This document shows, in pieces, positions 1 to 12,484 of a stretch of 64,000 nucleotides of DNA. Source of the stretch: Trichaptum fuscoviolaceum (lineage: Eukaryota > Basidiomycota > Agaricomycetes > Hymenochaetales > Trichaptaceae); the NCBI GenBank assembly GCA_910574455.1, contig CAJSYZ010000008.1, positions 2,234,707 through 2,298,706 of the forward strand, read 5' to 3'. The notes beneath the pieces were generated by a model. That model was given only the letters and a program-made list of their open reading frames with translations, had not been told where the DNA came from and did no database searches. The number at the start of each line of letters is the position of its first letter. Position 1 is the stretch's first letter. The position numbers and the translations under genes were made by a program.

Positions 1-76
1 GGAATTATTAAAAGAAGCTTTGAATGCTCACAATATTAACTTACTTCTACATATGATGTGATCTTGACAATCAAAA

Positions 77-295
77 TCAGCCGTAGAAGTTTAGCATACG
101 GACTTCATTCTGTTCACGGGCGGGTGCGTCGGTCTCAGGTTGCGAAGGATATGTGAGGCGTTAAGATAAAATCATCCTTGACTGAATCGAGGCTGGGCTC
201 AGACATCTTGAAGCTAGAGAGACTCTGACATACCACTTGATCAAGACAACGGAGGCCATCCCCCGGACATATTCCTTTTGTGATGTGGACACAAT
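77..295 (-). pseudogene. 3' remnant of a CmcJ/NvfI-type oxidoreductase gene
   Basis: The minus strand resembles the last two exons of the intact gene at 36732-37783. It keeps the region coding YVRGM, VVLIK, a normal GT donor in the exon 3/4 junction (GTATGT) and the final stretch ending in LNFYG and a stop. The last exon is frame-damaged and the segment coding the DPTTPPDAPP-like motif is eroded. Similarity fades upstream of about 295, so exons 1-2 and most of exon 3 are missing. It is a third, older copy of this family outside the two repeat arms. Its GT donor suggests that the GC donor of the intact copy is a derived change. Confidence 0.7.
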
Positions 296-925
296 GTCGC
301 AATTAGTTGGCTTTGGAAACTTTGGTATGCAATGAGTGAGACATGCTGATAACGGAGAGCTGAAGTAGAATCAACTTACTTCTCGAATAACAACGGATGA
401 TGAAGTCTCCGGGTAGTATTGGACGGCGAATAATTAATAGAGTTTAGATATGTACAGTCCTCCTTCATGACCCCACCCGATGAGTTGGGTGTGGCATATC
501 CGATGCATATCTGTCCTATGGCGATAATACGAAGCCAGCAAATAAAGTATGATCAGCAGAAGGACGAGACAGCGACGAAGCCATGTGAACGACTTGGTAA
601 GAGGAGGTTGAGTCGACCATAGCTAGGTCTCATAAGTGATTCAGCAAATACAGTAGAACCCTTGTACTGCCAAGTGGCATCAAAATGCAAGAATTTATTT
701 TCTGTATTCCGATCGCTCAAAAGATATTGATGAAGAATTGCCATTAGGATCCTGGATACAAGATCAAGAAGCCAAAGCATCCATGTTATTGTTGACCAAG
801 ATTTGGTCGCTGCAGCGTTGAGGATGACATGGAGGTAGGAAACAAGCGAGCAAGTTGTGGACTTAGACGTGCCACGGCAATTCCTGTAGGCACTCCTCCT
901 CCTCCCTCTCACCCCTACGCCTGCG

Positions 926-1759
926 ATGCCCCCCTCAACACCATCAACGATACCTGGCAGCACGCCCTCGCGTTCACGCACAATCCCTCGCCCGCCACCA
1001 TCGCCCATTCGCCCACCCTCGCCGTCTACTTTAGCTCCAGCCTCGTCCACCCCAGCCGCAAGCTCACCACGGCGCGCACTCACTCCCATTGGTGGTGGCG
1101 GCCCTCAGGCTGCCAGCAATACGGCCAGTGCAGGCGTAGGCCCGAGTGACAAGGCGTCGAAGGGTCGAGCGAGGGATTTGTTGAGGAGGCATTACGGGCT
1201 GGGCGTCGGCCCTCCGCCGCCCTTGCAAGGACCAGGGAAGCCGCTTGACCCCATGGATATCGGTATGTGCTCCATCGTTATTCGACTATAAGTACTGTAC
1301 TCAACCCATGTCTCTGAATGACAGATTCACCCGCCTTCGACGCAAAGTCATTCTACGAGCAGTTGATTACGACTTCCTCGCTATCGACTTTGCTGAAGAA
1401 GGAGAACGAGCTACTTTCCGGTGCGCTTGCATGCTGTACTTTATTCCGCACTTACAGGCTCAACCCCATCTCTCTCAGAAATACGCCAGCTTGACAGCGA
1501 GCGCCAGTCACTGGTGTACAATCATCATCACGAGCTCATCGCGGCTAGCGATACCATATCTGCGGTTAGTTCATACATTAGCAAGTCAAATATAATTGAC
1601 TGATAATTAGTACAGATGAAGACACGAGCTGAAAGTATTGACACGGACCTGGAGAAGCTAAGGACTGCGTTCTCCGAGATTTCGCGTTTGAACGAAGAGC
1701 TAACAATGGAGCATCATGGGAAGGAGACTGATTCCTCGAGGGAGGATAGCTTGAGATGA
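926..1759 (+). CDS. VPS51: Vps51-like subunit of the GARP/EARP tethering complex
   Basis: Four exons are inferred: 926-1262, 1325-1420, 1479-1564 and 1616-1759; all junctions are GT-AG and keep frame. The N-terminus is Pro/Ser/Thr-rich and unstructured. The conserved core starts at RDLLRRHYGL, continues through DSPAFDAKSFYEQLI and LLKKENELLSEIRQLDSER, then YNHHHELIAASDTI and MKTRAESIDTDLEKL. This is the Vps51 N-terminal coiled-coil signature. The family tethers endosome-derived vesicles at the trans-Golgi with Vps52, Vps53 and Vps54. The product of about 220 residues matches the short fungal form rather than the long animal one. The start is the first ATG after an in-frame stop; an extra 5' exon cannot be excluded. 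Confidence 0.85.
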
Positions 1760-1861
1760 ATTCCAATAAGATTGCTCAAAGCGATATACATATAAGTTAC
1801 AGCAATAAGTTCAGCAAGTGCAGCAGCTAGGCTAGTGACAAGTACCAATCCACGGATACTC

Positions 1862-4278
1862 TCAATCGTCATATCCGAGCTCCCTATCCCTCTTCGCCCT
1901 CCTCAGCGCCGCCCTCTCCTCATCTGACATACAACTCCACCCTTCAACAGTCTCCGCCAGCTCCTCCTCCCACTTCTCCTCCAGGTCCAGCATCTTCTTG
2001 GTCTTTTTCGGCGCGGGGGGCCTCGGCGCGGGTGGCGGGGGCTCCCTGCGGTTTGGATGCAGCGGCGCGATGCGCGAGAGCGCACTCCTCGAGGCCTTCG
2101 CCAAGGGACTGCTGTTGTACCCCGGCGACGGCGACGCGAGCGGCGAGTTGATCTTCGAGCTGACGCGCCGAATGAGTGCGGAGACGGACCCTTCGCGCGT
2201 CGGTATGGAATATGGCGTGAAGGAGTTCGCTCGCGGGCGTGGGAGGGGTTTGGGCGCGGATGGAGGGAGAGATGATTCCGGGAGAGGTTTTAGTGAAGGC
2301 TGAACTGTCTTCAAGTTATTGTTCTCCTGGAATAAATCTGAGTTCACAGTGTCTTACACGCTGAATGTAGAATCCACTGACCTTATCTTCGTCCGTACCT
2401 GGGATTACAGAAGATTTATGACTTGTTTCTGGTGCCTTGCTCTCTTCGTCTTCATCGTCAGAAGCGATTGTCCTCTTCTTGCTCGGCTTCGGCTTGTCAG
2501 TCGTAGCAGAACTGTGCTTGGATTTTGGTGGCCTGTCCACCGTGCTTGTAGGCTTTGAAAAGCTTCGCTCATCATCCGAATTATCCTCATCAGAAAGAAC
2601 AACATTCGTCTTCTTTGTGGTCTTTGACTTTATGACATTGGCCACGACCGAGTCCAGCGCATCGTCCAGATCGAAATCTTTCGCCACTGAATCTGGCTTT
2701 GCCTTCTTGTCCTTCCTTGCGCGCTTCTTCGGTGCTGCCACTATTTCATCACCTTTCGAGCTAGGTCCAGCTGCGCTTGGATCTTCACCGTCTCCTATTA
2801 GAGTTTTTGCTGTTTTCTTCTTTTTCTTGAGCTGATCTCGTGCTGGCGTCAATTCGACATATGGGGCTGTCTTGGAGGAAGGGTCTGTGATTGAAGGAGG
2901 GACTGATACTTGAAGTGACGGAGGATTGGAGAGGGCTGCCGACGGAGGAATTGATACTGACGATGACGATGCCTCTGTACCTGTGCTACGTCTATCGGAG
3001 ACAACAGCAGAGGGGGGCACGGAAAGTTGCGCACTGGCTGGGACGGATGGCGATGGTAACGGGTTCGTTGTTTGCTTGGAGGGTATGAAGTCGAGGTCAT
3101 CGTCGCTCGTGTCAATGAACTCCTTGCTCTTGTATTCGGTCTCCTTCGTGCTTTCCTTGGCTTTTCGCTTCTTGGGTGCCGGTGCCGCCATACTCGCGTC
3201 TCCATTCGTACTCGTGCTGCCCTCAGGTGCCTTAGCTTTCTTTTTCTTCTCGCGTGGCTTCCTTTCCTTCTTCTTAGGCGCAACAGCGACTCCAGATCCA
3301 GGCATGGTGGGCCTATCGATATCCATGCGGTCCGCTGTCACTGGCAGGTCAAACGACTCGTCGTCAACCGCGATCTTCCGTCGCTTCGCCTGACGAGGTG
3401 CGAAAGGGGAGGATGGCGGCGTGCTCGCGTTGTTTGGTAAGATTTGTTCGAACGAAGTTAGAGCAGTCGACGACGACGGGGGATCTGAAGGTGGGAGGTT
3501 GGAAGTATCAAATCTTCGAGGAAGAGGAGGAATGGGAAAGGGATTGATGCTTTGTTGGGGAGGGTCTGACGTATTGAGGACAGTCGTCCGCCCAGACATC
3601 GAAGACGAAGCAGTCGGCACAGGTCTCCGTAGGTCGTCGTCCGAAGACAGGTCGATGACTATTGTATCAATCTTCTTAGCCTTTGAACTAGATGCACCAC
3701 GCGAAGATGGTTTCGACCCAGAGCCCTTTGGCTCGGAAGAGCTTGCTTGGCGGCGCATCTTAGCTCGTTCTGCTATGTCTAAGGGGAAAGGCGATTCCGG
3801 AACCGATGGTACCGGCACACCTGAGTTTAGGGTGTTGAGCACGCTGGCAACCCGCGAAGCCGAGGAGACATTGTCGATGCTTTCGATGCTGGATAAGCGA
3901 CCCTTGTATGCAGGCCGAGGTTTGGGTCTCTGCTTCGGTTTGTCCTGAACGGAGGAAGAAGAGGCAATGTCACTTGCTGTGGCCGCTATAATCGTCTTCC
4001 CCTTGTCGGCGTTAGGAACATTGTCATTGGTGAACTGAGAGATAGATGAGGACTTGTCGAGGAGAGACCGTGCATTGCGAGCGGTGAAGTCTGAGATTTC
4101 TGAGGGTTGAGGAAGTTGTTGTCGAGGAGGTGGTGGAAGAGGGATTTTAGCTACTGTATCTCAATCTCAGAACTTTCGGTGACTCTAATTTCACGGTAAA
4201 CGTACGTTGTGCACCAGTATCTCCGCCCTCATCTTCACTGTCTTCAACTAGCCAATCTAGGCTGTCTTTTGGCGCCAT
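1862..4278 (-). CDS. Unassigned Ser/Lys-rich, probably nuclear protein (769 aa)
   Basis: Three exons on the minus strand are inferred: 4278-4206, 4153-2382 and 2326-1862; lengths total 2310 nt and stay in frame. The N-terminus begins MAPKDSLDWLVEDSEDEGGD. The middle is low-complexity, with repeated acidic patches (DLSSDDDL, DTSDDDLDFIP, LSDEDNSDDERS, ASDDEDEES) alternating with lysine clusters such as KKKERKPREKKKKAK that look like nuclear localisation signals. The C-terminal 45 residues are different: ordered and probably helical, with KKMLDLEEKWEEELAETVEGW and EEERAALRRAKRDRELG-like spacing, and would be the part to search. I do not recognise the family. It shares a 340-bp divergent promoter region with the DUF427 gene. 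Confidence 0.75.
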
Positions 4279-4618
4279 CAGCGTTGAGTGGTGGTGGCCG
4301 AGCTATAAGTCGTGGTAGCAGTACAGGAAGTCGACACGGCAGATCGCGTCGCGTTGTGTCACACTGTCTTGTGGTATCGTGACTAATAATCACGTGTACA
4401 GTGTGACTTAATATGTCATCATGACGGTACCTGTCACGCAATTATATAGCAACTGAAAGCTGAACTTTCATCACCGTTTCGACACCGAGAACTCCTTGAA
4501 AATCGGCATCGGATGCGCTTTCTTTAGCTTTGGCTTTGTCACCCCTTTAAAAGCTATGGAGGCCAAGCAAAGGGGCCAGGGCAGAAGCTCTCCACCATCC
4601 TACTTTTGAAGAAAACCC
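4279..4618. promoter_or_regulatory. Divergent intergenic region with an E-box-like site
   Basis: This 340-bp stretch separates the start codons of the 769-residue protein gene and the DUF427 gene, which are transcribed away from each other. It contains a CACGTG palindrome at 4391-4396 (bHLH-type site) and a TTTAAAAG stretch at 4546-4553 upstream of the DUF427 start. Factor binding is inference only. Confidence 0.4.
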
Positions 4619-5519
4619 ATGGCGCCGCCGTTCACTACACCATACATAGAGCAGTCTCCGAAACAAGTGCGAGTTCTGTTTGGGGGCCAATGGATCGTCG
4701 ACACGAAGGCAGCAAAATTAGTGTTCGCAAAGATCTACCATAACTATTCACTACACTCGTACTGATGAAGTCTTGACAGATGGGAGAAGCCATTTTACCC
4801 AACATACTTCTTCGACAGTAACGACCTCCCGGACAAGTACTTGCGCGCCTCGAGTGATGGTTCTGATACCTTCGACCTTGTAGTCGATGGCAAGACGGCC
4901 AAATCGGCTGTGATAAAGTACGGGAAGGGCAGCGGTGACCTGAATGGTCTGGTCAAAGTACTCTTCGCTGCAGCGGACGCATGGTTCGAAGAAGATGAAG
5001 AAATATTTGTTCATCCAAAGGATCCGTACAAGGTCTGGAAATAATTAATTATATCTAATTATATCTCGTCTAATATTCTATCGTCTCAGCGTGTTGATGT
5101 GCTACAATCATCTCGTCATGTTCGAGTGGAAGTCAATGGTGTGGAAGTCGCCAATACCAGGAAGCCTCGTCTACTCTTTGAAACGAGCTTGCCAGTCCGT
5201 ACTTATATTCCAAAGACTGATTGTCGTATGGACCTCCTCGAGCTATCTGAGCTGACAACACAATGCCCTTACAAGGTATATTCAGCAAACTTGCTCTAAA
5301 TTACTGAACTAACAAATCCCGTCATTTCAGGGAGTTGCTTCGTATTACTCTGTCCGGATTCCGGAGAGTGGTCAGCTAGTGAAAGATATAGTCTGGTGGT
5401 ATCGCACACCTCTGAACGACTGCCTGGATATCAAAGGCCTCGTCGCGTTTTACGACGAGAAGGTCGACGTCTGGGTCGACGGAGAAAAACAAGAGAGGCC
5501 CAAGACGCACTTTTCGTGA
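4619..5519 (+). CDS. DUF427 domain protein (two repeats)
   Basis: Four exons are inferred: 4619-4722, 4780-5032, 5090-5275 and 5331-5519. Junctions restore the family's core in frame. The protein carries two DUF427-like units: a first with VLFGGQWIVDTKAAKLVWEKP and PTYFFDSNDLPDKYL, and a second with VRVEVNGVEVANTRKPRLLFETSLPVRTYIP and CPYKGVASYYSVRI plus DIVWWYRTPL. WVDGEKQERPKTHFS closes the protein. DUF427 proteins are small, beta-rich, soluble and widespread in bacteria and fungi; their biochemical role is unknown to me. The double-unit layout is usual for fungal members. No signal peptide is visible. Confidence 0.9.
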
Positions 5520-6330
5520 ATAACAGGAGTTATCAAGTGTACACAAGAGACGCGAGCCTATTCAATTCTTGACAGGCAATAAAGAAACTAAGTCGAATTA
5601 GCCGTCAAATATATGCTATGTTCTGGAAGTATTCTTAACGGTAATCAGAATATGGCGAGCGCACGCAGCTTCCCTTCTCTAACGGTGGGGAATTATCTCT
5701 GATGGTCCAAGTGTATCACTATGAATCTACAGCTAACAGCTCTCACTTTGGCGCGTACACTTGTAATTTGCGCTTGGGCCCAACAGTCATATTTTTCGTT
5801 CACTTGAAAAAACACTTTGACTTTCAGCGAAGGTCTCTTGGTTCACTGCGCATTGATTAGTATCCGTCGCTTTGGCAGAGCTTGCCTTACATTGTCTACT
5901 GCCGTACCTATGAGCACCGTTTCCCTTCGCTTTGATGCCGCGCCCCTCTGGTCCAAGCGGACATGACCGGCTATTGTTCTGCAACAAGTTGTGGTGTCAA
6001 CCCTCTAAAACCACAAAATTGCTTGTGGTTCTCTAGAACTATTACCTCCCCCCCTTAGCCACATCGCAAGTCCATGATGCCTATTGTGTTTGATTGCGTG
6101 GACATATGTGAGTCACCTTCAGCCTGTGGATCGTTCATTATTCCTTTGATAGGTCACTTTGGTAAATACCACCCAAGCGTTGAAGTGTGGTTTAGACCGC
6201 CTTCTGAACACTATAAAGATGGCGAGTGTTTTATTCCCTCTTCGCCAACAACACACTCATCCAGCCTTTCACTCTCCAGTCGCATTTGACTCTTCTTCTA
6301 CACTCTCACTCTTACCTATAAGATTTCACT
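5520..6330. other. Intergenic, no gene recognised
   Basis: Roughly 0.8 kb follows the DUF427 stop. I see only short ORFs without family resemblance, a small 8-bp-stem hairpin near 6010-6031, and a CT-rich stretch before 6331 that could be a promoter or leader of the next (broken) gene. Confidence 0.4.
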
Positions 6331-7535
6331 ATGACCAGCTACGCTCCGTTCACCAGCAGAGTTCAATTACAGGCATCTAATCGAGACGAAAAAACCTGTC
6401 GCTTGAATGGCACCGCACAGTATTCTGTGAAGGAGAAAGGGTGTTTGACACTCTCTCCCCAGAACCTTCGTGAGGCTCGCCGTAACTGGGCGGGCATGCA
6501 GTCACCCCTCTCTCCTACCATGGTGAGGATCAGCAGCGTAGTGACGGCCGAGCCAACATTTGGCTCCCAGTTCGAGGCTGTCAAGGCGGGAGAGGCTGCG
6601 GCGTCTAGGCCAAGCACTCCCCCGCCGAGGCACACTGGTGGATCCTCGGTTGCCCCTCCCACCGAGCACGCCGAAGAGGTCAAAGAAAGCCTATGACGGT
6701 CTTGGTCATGGCATACCCCCGAGCCGGAGCAAGGCTATGGCCGCATCTACGATGTTCATTATGAAGCCTGGTCCGGATAGGTCATGCTCTCCTGTTCGTA
6801 GGCCGAGCGGGAGGTCCGCGAGTCGTAGCTCATCTTACTGTGGCATCCCAATTGACTCGCTCGAGAAGGGACCAGTAGTCTTGATCGATTATCCGCACTA
6901 CGAGCTAAATAAGCTGACAATTGCGACAAGGGAGTCAAGCCTCCTGCATCTTGTGCCGCAAGTCGTCCCGTGTCCCTCCTCTCTCGGGCAATCTGAGAGG
7001 AGGCCCATGATTTTCTTCACCAACGATCTCAGCGGTATTACACTTGACCATTCCGAGGGGGTGCTTCGCGAAATTCTTGAGATTTTCCCGGGAGATCCTC
7101 GAAAGCCCAATCCCCACTGCATTCACTTAGAGCTTTATGTATGTTTTTGTTCCTTTTGCTCTTTCCAAATGTCATCAAACTGACAATTACTTCCTTTTGT
7201 ACAGTATCCTGGGCTGCCTTTCATGACTAGGAAGTATGATTTCATGAGCCGTGAGAACCACAGAGCAAATTTGTTTGCCACAGTCAGAATGATGGTCAAG
7301 GACCTGGTGAAAGTGAGCCGCAGTCCATGCCTTCTCTTCCTATTGTTCACACACTAACCATTGCCTCCTTCAGGACCTCCCGCAGCCAGTAGCTATGCCC
7401 CGCGGTCTCGACAGCTGGGAACCCGTCAATTTGTACCAGCGGAAGTGGTTCCGCTTGCTGGGCCTCAAGCACATCTGCGACAATCGCTACCTCATCGCTC
7501 TCGGTGTCTCTTCGAGCCATATCCCTCTCCTATAG
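6331..7535 (+). pseudogene. Dispersed family gene (PHYE family), probably frameshifted
   Basis: This is the longest local member of a family also present in both repeat arms (12485-13317 and 39250-39950). Conserved blocks are LTLSPQNLREARRNWAGMQ, then SKKAYDGLGHG, MKPGPDRSCSPVRRPSGR, CGIPIDSLEKG, LIDYPHYELNKLTIATRE and RRPMIFFTNDLSG. Two further exons are supported by good splice sites: 7205-7312 (YPGLPFMTRKYDFMSRENHR) and 7374-7535 (ending LGVSSSHIPLL). Near 6645-6665 the frame changes relative to the arm copies, which carry about two dozen extra bases there; a frameshifting deletion or an unrecognised intron would explain it. Function unknown; no homology to a named domain was recognised. 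The arm copies lack the last two exons. Confidence 0.5.
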
Positions 7536-8586
7536 CTGATTACTCACACTCTTTCGTCATTACCCATCCCTTGTTCAGTTCACACTAGAGGAACTCCGTT
7601 CTCTCACCACACTCCTTCACTCTTTTTAACTTGATAACAATACCTAATATTTATAATTCGCTGGTCGATTGGTCCCCAACAGTTATTCCTTCCATCTCAA
7701 TCCTTTATCCCTCATATTTATTCTATACAGATATCATATAATGTATTTCCTTACCATCACAGTCGCTCTTTACGCCTATCTCAATTCACTCACTCCCTCT
7801 TCTCCTGTATTGATGTATTGCTACTACGTAGTAGTGTTAATCTACTGTATTAATATCTATCTTCTTTTATCAAAACTCTCTGTGGTTTTCAGTGTGTTAT
7901 ATTAGTACTTTGACTTTGAGTGAGCCTAAGCCTCGCCTTCAACATGAGGCCGAACGTCGATCAGGCACTCTTGAAACTTGAAGGCGTCGATCCTCCTCTG
8001 ATGCGTTCCCAGAGTTCCACTGCTTACGGTCAGTCTGATGTCGTGACATACAGTACATACCAAGGCAAAACTGGAAACGAGCACGGTAGATTGGTGAGAA
8101 TTTCGTTTATTTCTTCTGTGTTTGTAATGTACACCATGAGATGAGGGGTGATTTAATGTTAGCAACAGTCAGGGAAACAAAAGCAGTGCAAAAAGTGTGT
8201 TCATCGCAGATCATAATAAGTGCTAAGTAGTAATGAAATATAACATCTCGATCATCAGCGGCATCATCAGTGCCCAACGACCACCCAGCCCACAAAAATC
8301 ATAACTCCTGGATTATTCGAAACCAATGGCCCCAGAGTTCAAGGAATCGGCGCTGGAGTAAGGGCAGAAACGCGTAACGCTCAAAAAAGAACCAAGAGCA
8401 CAAGACAGAAAATAGGACAGAAGTGGCGGGGGAAGGTATGTAAATGCATAGCAGGCTCCTTCTAGTGATTTGGCTTTATAGATAGAACGGCATCCGAGCC
8501 CACAAGAGACCGTCCTATATGTTCCTAAGGTAATTGTATATGAAACGAGGTTGAGTCTCATCGGCTTCTAAATGATTGCTCCGAGA
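7536..8586. other. Intergenic, AT-rich, one doubtful short ORF
   Basis: AT-rich DNA follows the family gene. A short ATG ORF at 7944 (starting MRPNVDQALLKLEGVDPP) runs into a possible GTGAGA donor near 8094, but no convincing second exon is visible. The final part is the downstream region of TPS1. Confidence 0.35.
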
Positions 8587-10448
8587 TTATGTTGACTGTT
8601 GTGCTGCATTAGCAGGTTTGTCAGACGATGCAGCTACATCGCTGTTCGCGTGACCATTGGCATGGCCGTTCACCAAGCCGTTGAGGGTTTCTGGGCCAAC
8701 AACGGGAACGGACCCGACGAGGTTCGGGGATTTTCCCGCAACGTCTGCATTCGCTGCCTCCGCCTGTGCGGCGGCGTTGAGATGCGCAGGTTCACCTTGG
8801 CGGAGCTTGCTCATCTCGCCGACGAAGGACGTACCCCAGAATGCGGCGGAGTATTTTTGAACGTACTACAGAAAACCAATACGGAAGTTCGTCAGTTACG
8901 CTAAGAAGAAAGCGGATAGAAAAGGTAATGTAAAGAGAGGAACAAACCTTGAATAATTTCTTCTGGTTCTCTGCCCTTATGTCTGCGTCCATCGTGACGG
9001 CCTCATGTATCGCATCAGCGACCTGTTGGCTATCCCAAGGGTTGACAACAATACTGCCGTTCAAGCTCTGCGCGGCACCAGCGAACTCCGAGAGAATCAT
9101 GACACCTTGACGTTGTTGCTGGCACGCAATGTACTCGTACGAAACGAGGTTCATGCCATCACGGGTCGAGGACACAAGGCAGACATCTGAAACAGCGTAT
9201 AGCGCACAGAGCTCGTCGAACTGTAGGGATTTGTGCATAAAGTGAATGGGCATGAACTCGACGGTACCGAAACGACCGTTAATGCGCCCCACTAGCTCGT
9301 TAACCGTTGAGCGTAGGTTTTGGTACTCTTCGACATCCTGCCGGGAAGGAACGGCTAATTGAACAAGAACAACCTAACATCGTTCACAGTTAGACGATGG
9401 CTTTTACTCGAGCGAACTGATGGCGCACCTTTCCAATCCACTCGGGATGTTGTGTTAAGAATAACTCAAGTGCATGCATCTTTTGCGGCACGCCCTTGAT
9501 ATAATCCAGACGGTCGACTCCGACAATAACCTTCACGCCCTTAAATCGCTGCTCCAGCTCCTTGATTCGATCCTGAACCTTCGGCTTCTTCAGGTTATCT
9601 AGGAACGAGTTCGGGTCAATACCGATGGGGTAGGTGCCGACATGTGCAAGGCGGCCTTCAAACTCGACTCCATTCGGCATAGTAGGAAGACCCAGAATTC
9701 GAGTACACGAAGAAAGGAAGTGGCGGGCGTAATCGTATGTGTGGAAGCCGATGAGGTCGCAATAAAGCACACCGAGCAGGATTTCGCGTCGTACAGGGAG
9801 AATACGATAAATTTCAGAACTGGGGAAGGGTGTGTGCAGGAAGAAACCGATCTTGACGTCGGTAATGGGCTTGTCAACGGTATGCGAAGAAAGGTCACCC
9901 TCCATTCCCTCAATAATTCGGCTAAGCTCTCGCTTCATGATTCCATTCTTTACACGCCCGTTTTCCAGCAAGTTACGAAGGAGCATGGGAAGGAGCATAA
10001 GGTGATAGTCCTGCACCCAGACCATGTCTCCGGCGCGGACCTGTGTTGCGACCGCCTCTGCAAACTTAAGATTTGCTTGACGATACGCCAGCCAGTTCTC
10101 CTCGTCGAAGTTCATCTCGCCAGGGTGGTAGTGGAAAAGCGGCCATAGGATGGAGTTGGAGAAACCGTTGTAGTGGCGGTCAGCAAGCTCGTCATCGAGG
10201 TAGACGGCCTGGCAGGAGTACTCTTCCATTAGCCGGCGGTCCACTATTGCGCGGTCCTTTACGGGAATATCCTGACCTGGCCATCCAATCCAGGTGAAGG
10301 ACATGGACTTTTTGCAACCAGAAAGAGCAGAGACAAGTCCGCCAGAGGACATCTTGAAATGGTACTCGCCCTGAGCATCTTTGGAGATGGTGATGGGCAG
10401 GCGGTTTGAGACGACAATAAGCCTCTGGCCGTCTGGTGAGCCGTCCAT
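8587..10448 (-). CDS. TPS1: Alpha,alpha-trehalose-phosphate synthase (UDP-forming)
   Basis: Three exons are inferred: 10448-9429, 9373-8948 and 8865-8587, giving 574 residues. The protein is a GT20 glycosyltransferase, joining UDP-glucose and glucose-6-phosphate into trehalose-6-phosphate in the cytosol. Visible signatures include the N-terminal LIVVSNRLPITI, SGGLVSAL, FTWIGWPG, VWVQDYHLMLLP, IGFFLHTPFPSSEIYRILP, the VGVDRLDYIKGVPQK phosphate-binding block and the C-terminal SSTRDGMNLVSYEYIACQ. There is no phosphatase domain, so this is the Tps1 type, not Tps2. The last about 60 residues (Ala/Asn-rich, GHANGHANSD) are a nonconserved tail. In fungi the product also controls glycolytic flux and stress tolerance. 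Confidence 0.97.
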
Positions 10449-11962
10449 GTCGAGAGAATTAGCTGGGAGCTATCTGGCGACGACGAACTGGAGACGGGTG
10501 AATGTCGGTGCGCGGTGCGCTTTGGGGACCGGCGCCGAAGTGGCGGCTGCGGCGAGTGCGAGTACGATGGGTGGTGGTGGTTGGAGGAAGAGATGAAGAG
10601 AGGGCGTGCGGGGAGTGTTGGCGAGATTATATAGCGTCGCGGGCGTTATCTGATGTCTCGTCGTTGTTGGCTTGGGAGTGGTGGAGGAAAGAAAAGAAGG
10701 CTGTATGCTGCACTCGGTCATAACCAGCGTCATACATCATTAATTACATAAGCGTACCCGGTACGTCTTACCCCGGGTTGTCCCTTCGCTGTTTCCATAC
10801 CCTTCGCTCGACGTCGAGCACGGTCTACATCCAATTTTTCTCATTCGCCCGTCGAGCACATCATCAAGCATGTCGCCGAGGTCCTTCCGTTCCAGACAGC
10901 GATAGTGACGTGGACCTCAAACTCCTTATTGGTTCTTTATATCCATCTTGGGTCGTTTCAGGACTTTTACAGTTTCATCTTTTTCATCGAGTTGGTTAAT
11001 CTGAACTGGACACACGGGTCTTCATGTGCGTAACAGAATACTTCATCGTGTACCTCAGGATTAACGAGAACAATTGATACAAACTTAAAGGACGATCAGA
11101 TATCCTCTGTGCCGCCAGAGGTTCTGATACCCAATCTGGGCTCTTTGTCCGCGAAATTCACCGTATTTCCCTGATGAGCTGTCTGAACTCATCGCCTTTG
11201 CCATCGTAACCACGTCTCTCGCATTCGCGTAGCCTATTCGGGACTCTATGCCCAAGATGAACTCTGATCTGTGATATTTGGTTCCGACTGAACCCGCATT
11301 TCCGAGCTTACGGCTCAACGAGATCTTCGCAGAATTGCATGACCGTCCCTAAGCACCGCACGAATGCGCACGCGCGTTACCTCCGAGAACTTTTTGCTTC
11401 CGTACAGGCTGCCGCTTGTCTGATTGGCACCTTGCCTCTTTCAAGATCGCTGCCGACTGAAAGAAGACTGCAAATTTGTCGTACACCCCGGGATTTGTTG
11501 TACGTACTACTCCTCTGACCTGATGCCTGCTGATCTCTACAATGAACGCACCTGTTCCTCTCTTAGCTCTTCCTCTATCATCCTATCGGATTCTGAAGAT
11601 TCTTTCGTGCGCCGTGCTATCTCCCAAGTTATCCAGCAGTCTAAGAAACGAACGTGCCTCATATCCAAGCTAAATAACCGGAACTCTCTCTACTTCAAGT
11701 TCTGCCTCCGTTGGCTCCTCGTGGCAAACCATAGCGCGCTGTCTATTCTACTATCTGGGCCGAAGTTTCCCACTTCAATTACACCCAAACTTTTATCCTT
11801 CCTTGAATAAATGCAAGCTTACTGATTTCACGTGCCTCAGCCTTTCAGACATTATGCGCCGCATGCAGAGCCTAGAACCAATGCAAATCCACGACGAGGG
11901 CTCCGTACCTGAGAAGCTTTAAGCTAGCGGGGTTTCATTGTGCACTATATTTGCTATTTGTC
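10449..11962. other. Intergenic region between TPS1 and repeat arm A
   Basis: The first 300 bp are the TPS1 leader and promoter (GC-rich, with CT/CCA repeats on the coding strand). From about 11090 the plus strand shows VPPEVLIPNLG followed by FPDELSELIAF, which resembles the start of a basidiomycete F-box protein, but stops interrupt it and no body follows. I call no gene here. Confidence 0.35.
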
Positions 11963-12484
11963 ATGACAGAATAAACCATATCTGACTTAGTAGAAGACAT
12001 ACAGTGTAAGCTTAGCATAAAATGTAAGATAAACATGCTGCAGGAGCAACGACAGAAGCGAAGTGATTAGATGATGTGCCTAGACACTCAACGACAGATG
12101 AATGAAAGGAATGAAAGAATCGGATCAAAGATGCGAAGTATGAAAGGCAAATTGTCGAATGTCGAAGACACAAAGGAACCTCCTCATAGCGCAAGACACA
12201 ATGAAAGGGAGAAAAAAGAGTATTAGAACTCGTCGAATCAGCACAGTTTAGAGTCAGGCCCCGACAACTGGGCACCATCTTCGTCTTCGTCCAAATGTAG
12301 ATCCACGCGCTCGGTTTGCGGGAGTCCTACTCGGCTAATCGACTTCGAGAGCGACACATTCGAGGAGGAATATCACTCGACTGTGGTATCAACTACGGCA
12401 TGCGACGGCTATCCGCTGAAGTCCGATCCAGACGCACCGGATGGTTTGAGTTACACTCCGATGGGGTTCCCGTAATTCGAGCTC

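Noticed and set aside
553..1089. 178-codon minus-strand ORF beside VPS51
   Set aside because: Antisense to the Pro/Ala-rich first exon; low-complexity composition keeps it open.
6010..6031. Small hairpin AACCACAA...TTGTGGTT
   Set aside because: Eight-base stems are expected by chance in 64 kb; no other evidence for an RNA gene.
11090..11240. F-box-like start (VPPEVLIPNLG, FPDELSELIAF)
   Set aside because: Stops interrupt it and no downstream body follows; too short to call.
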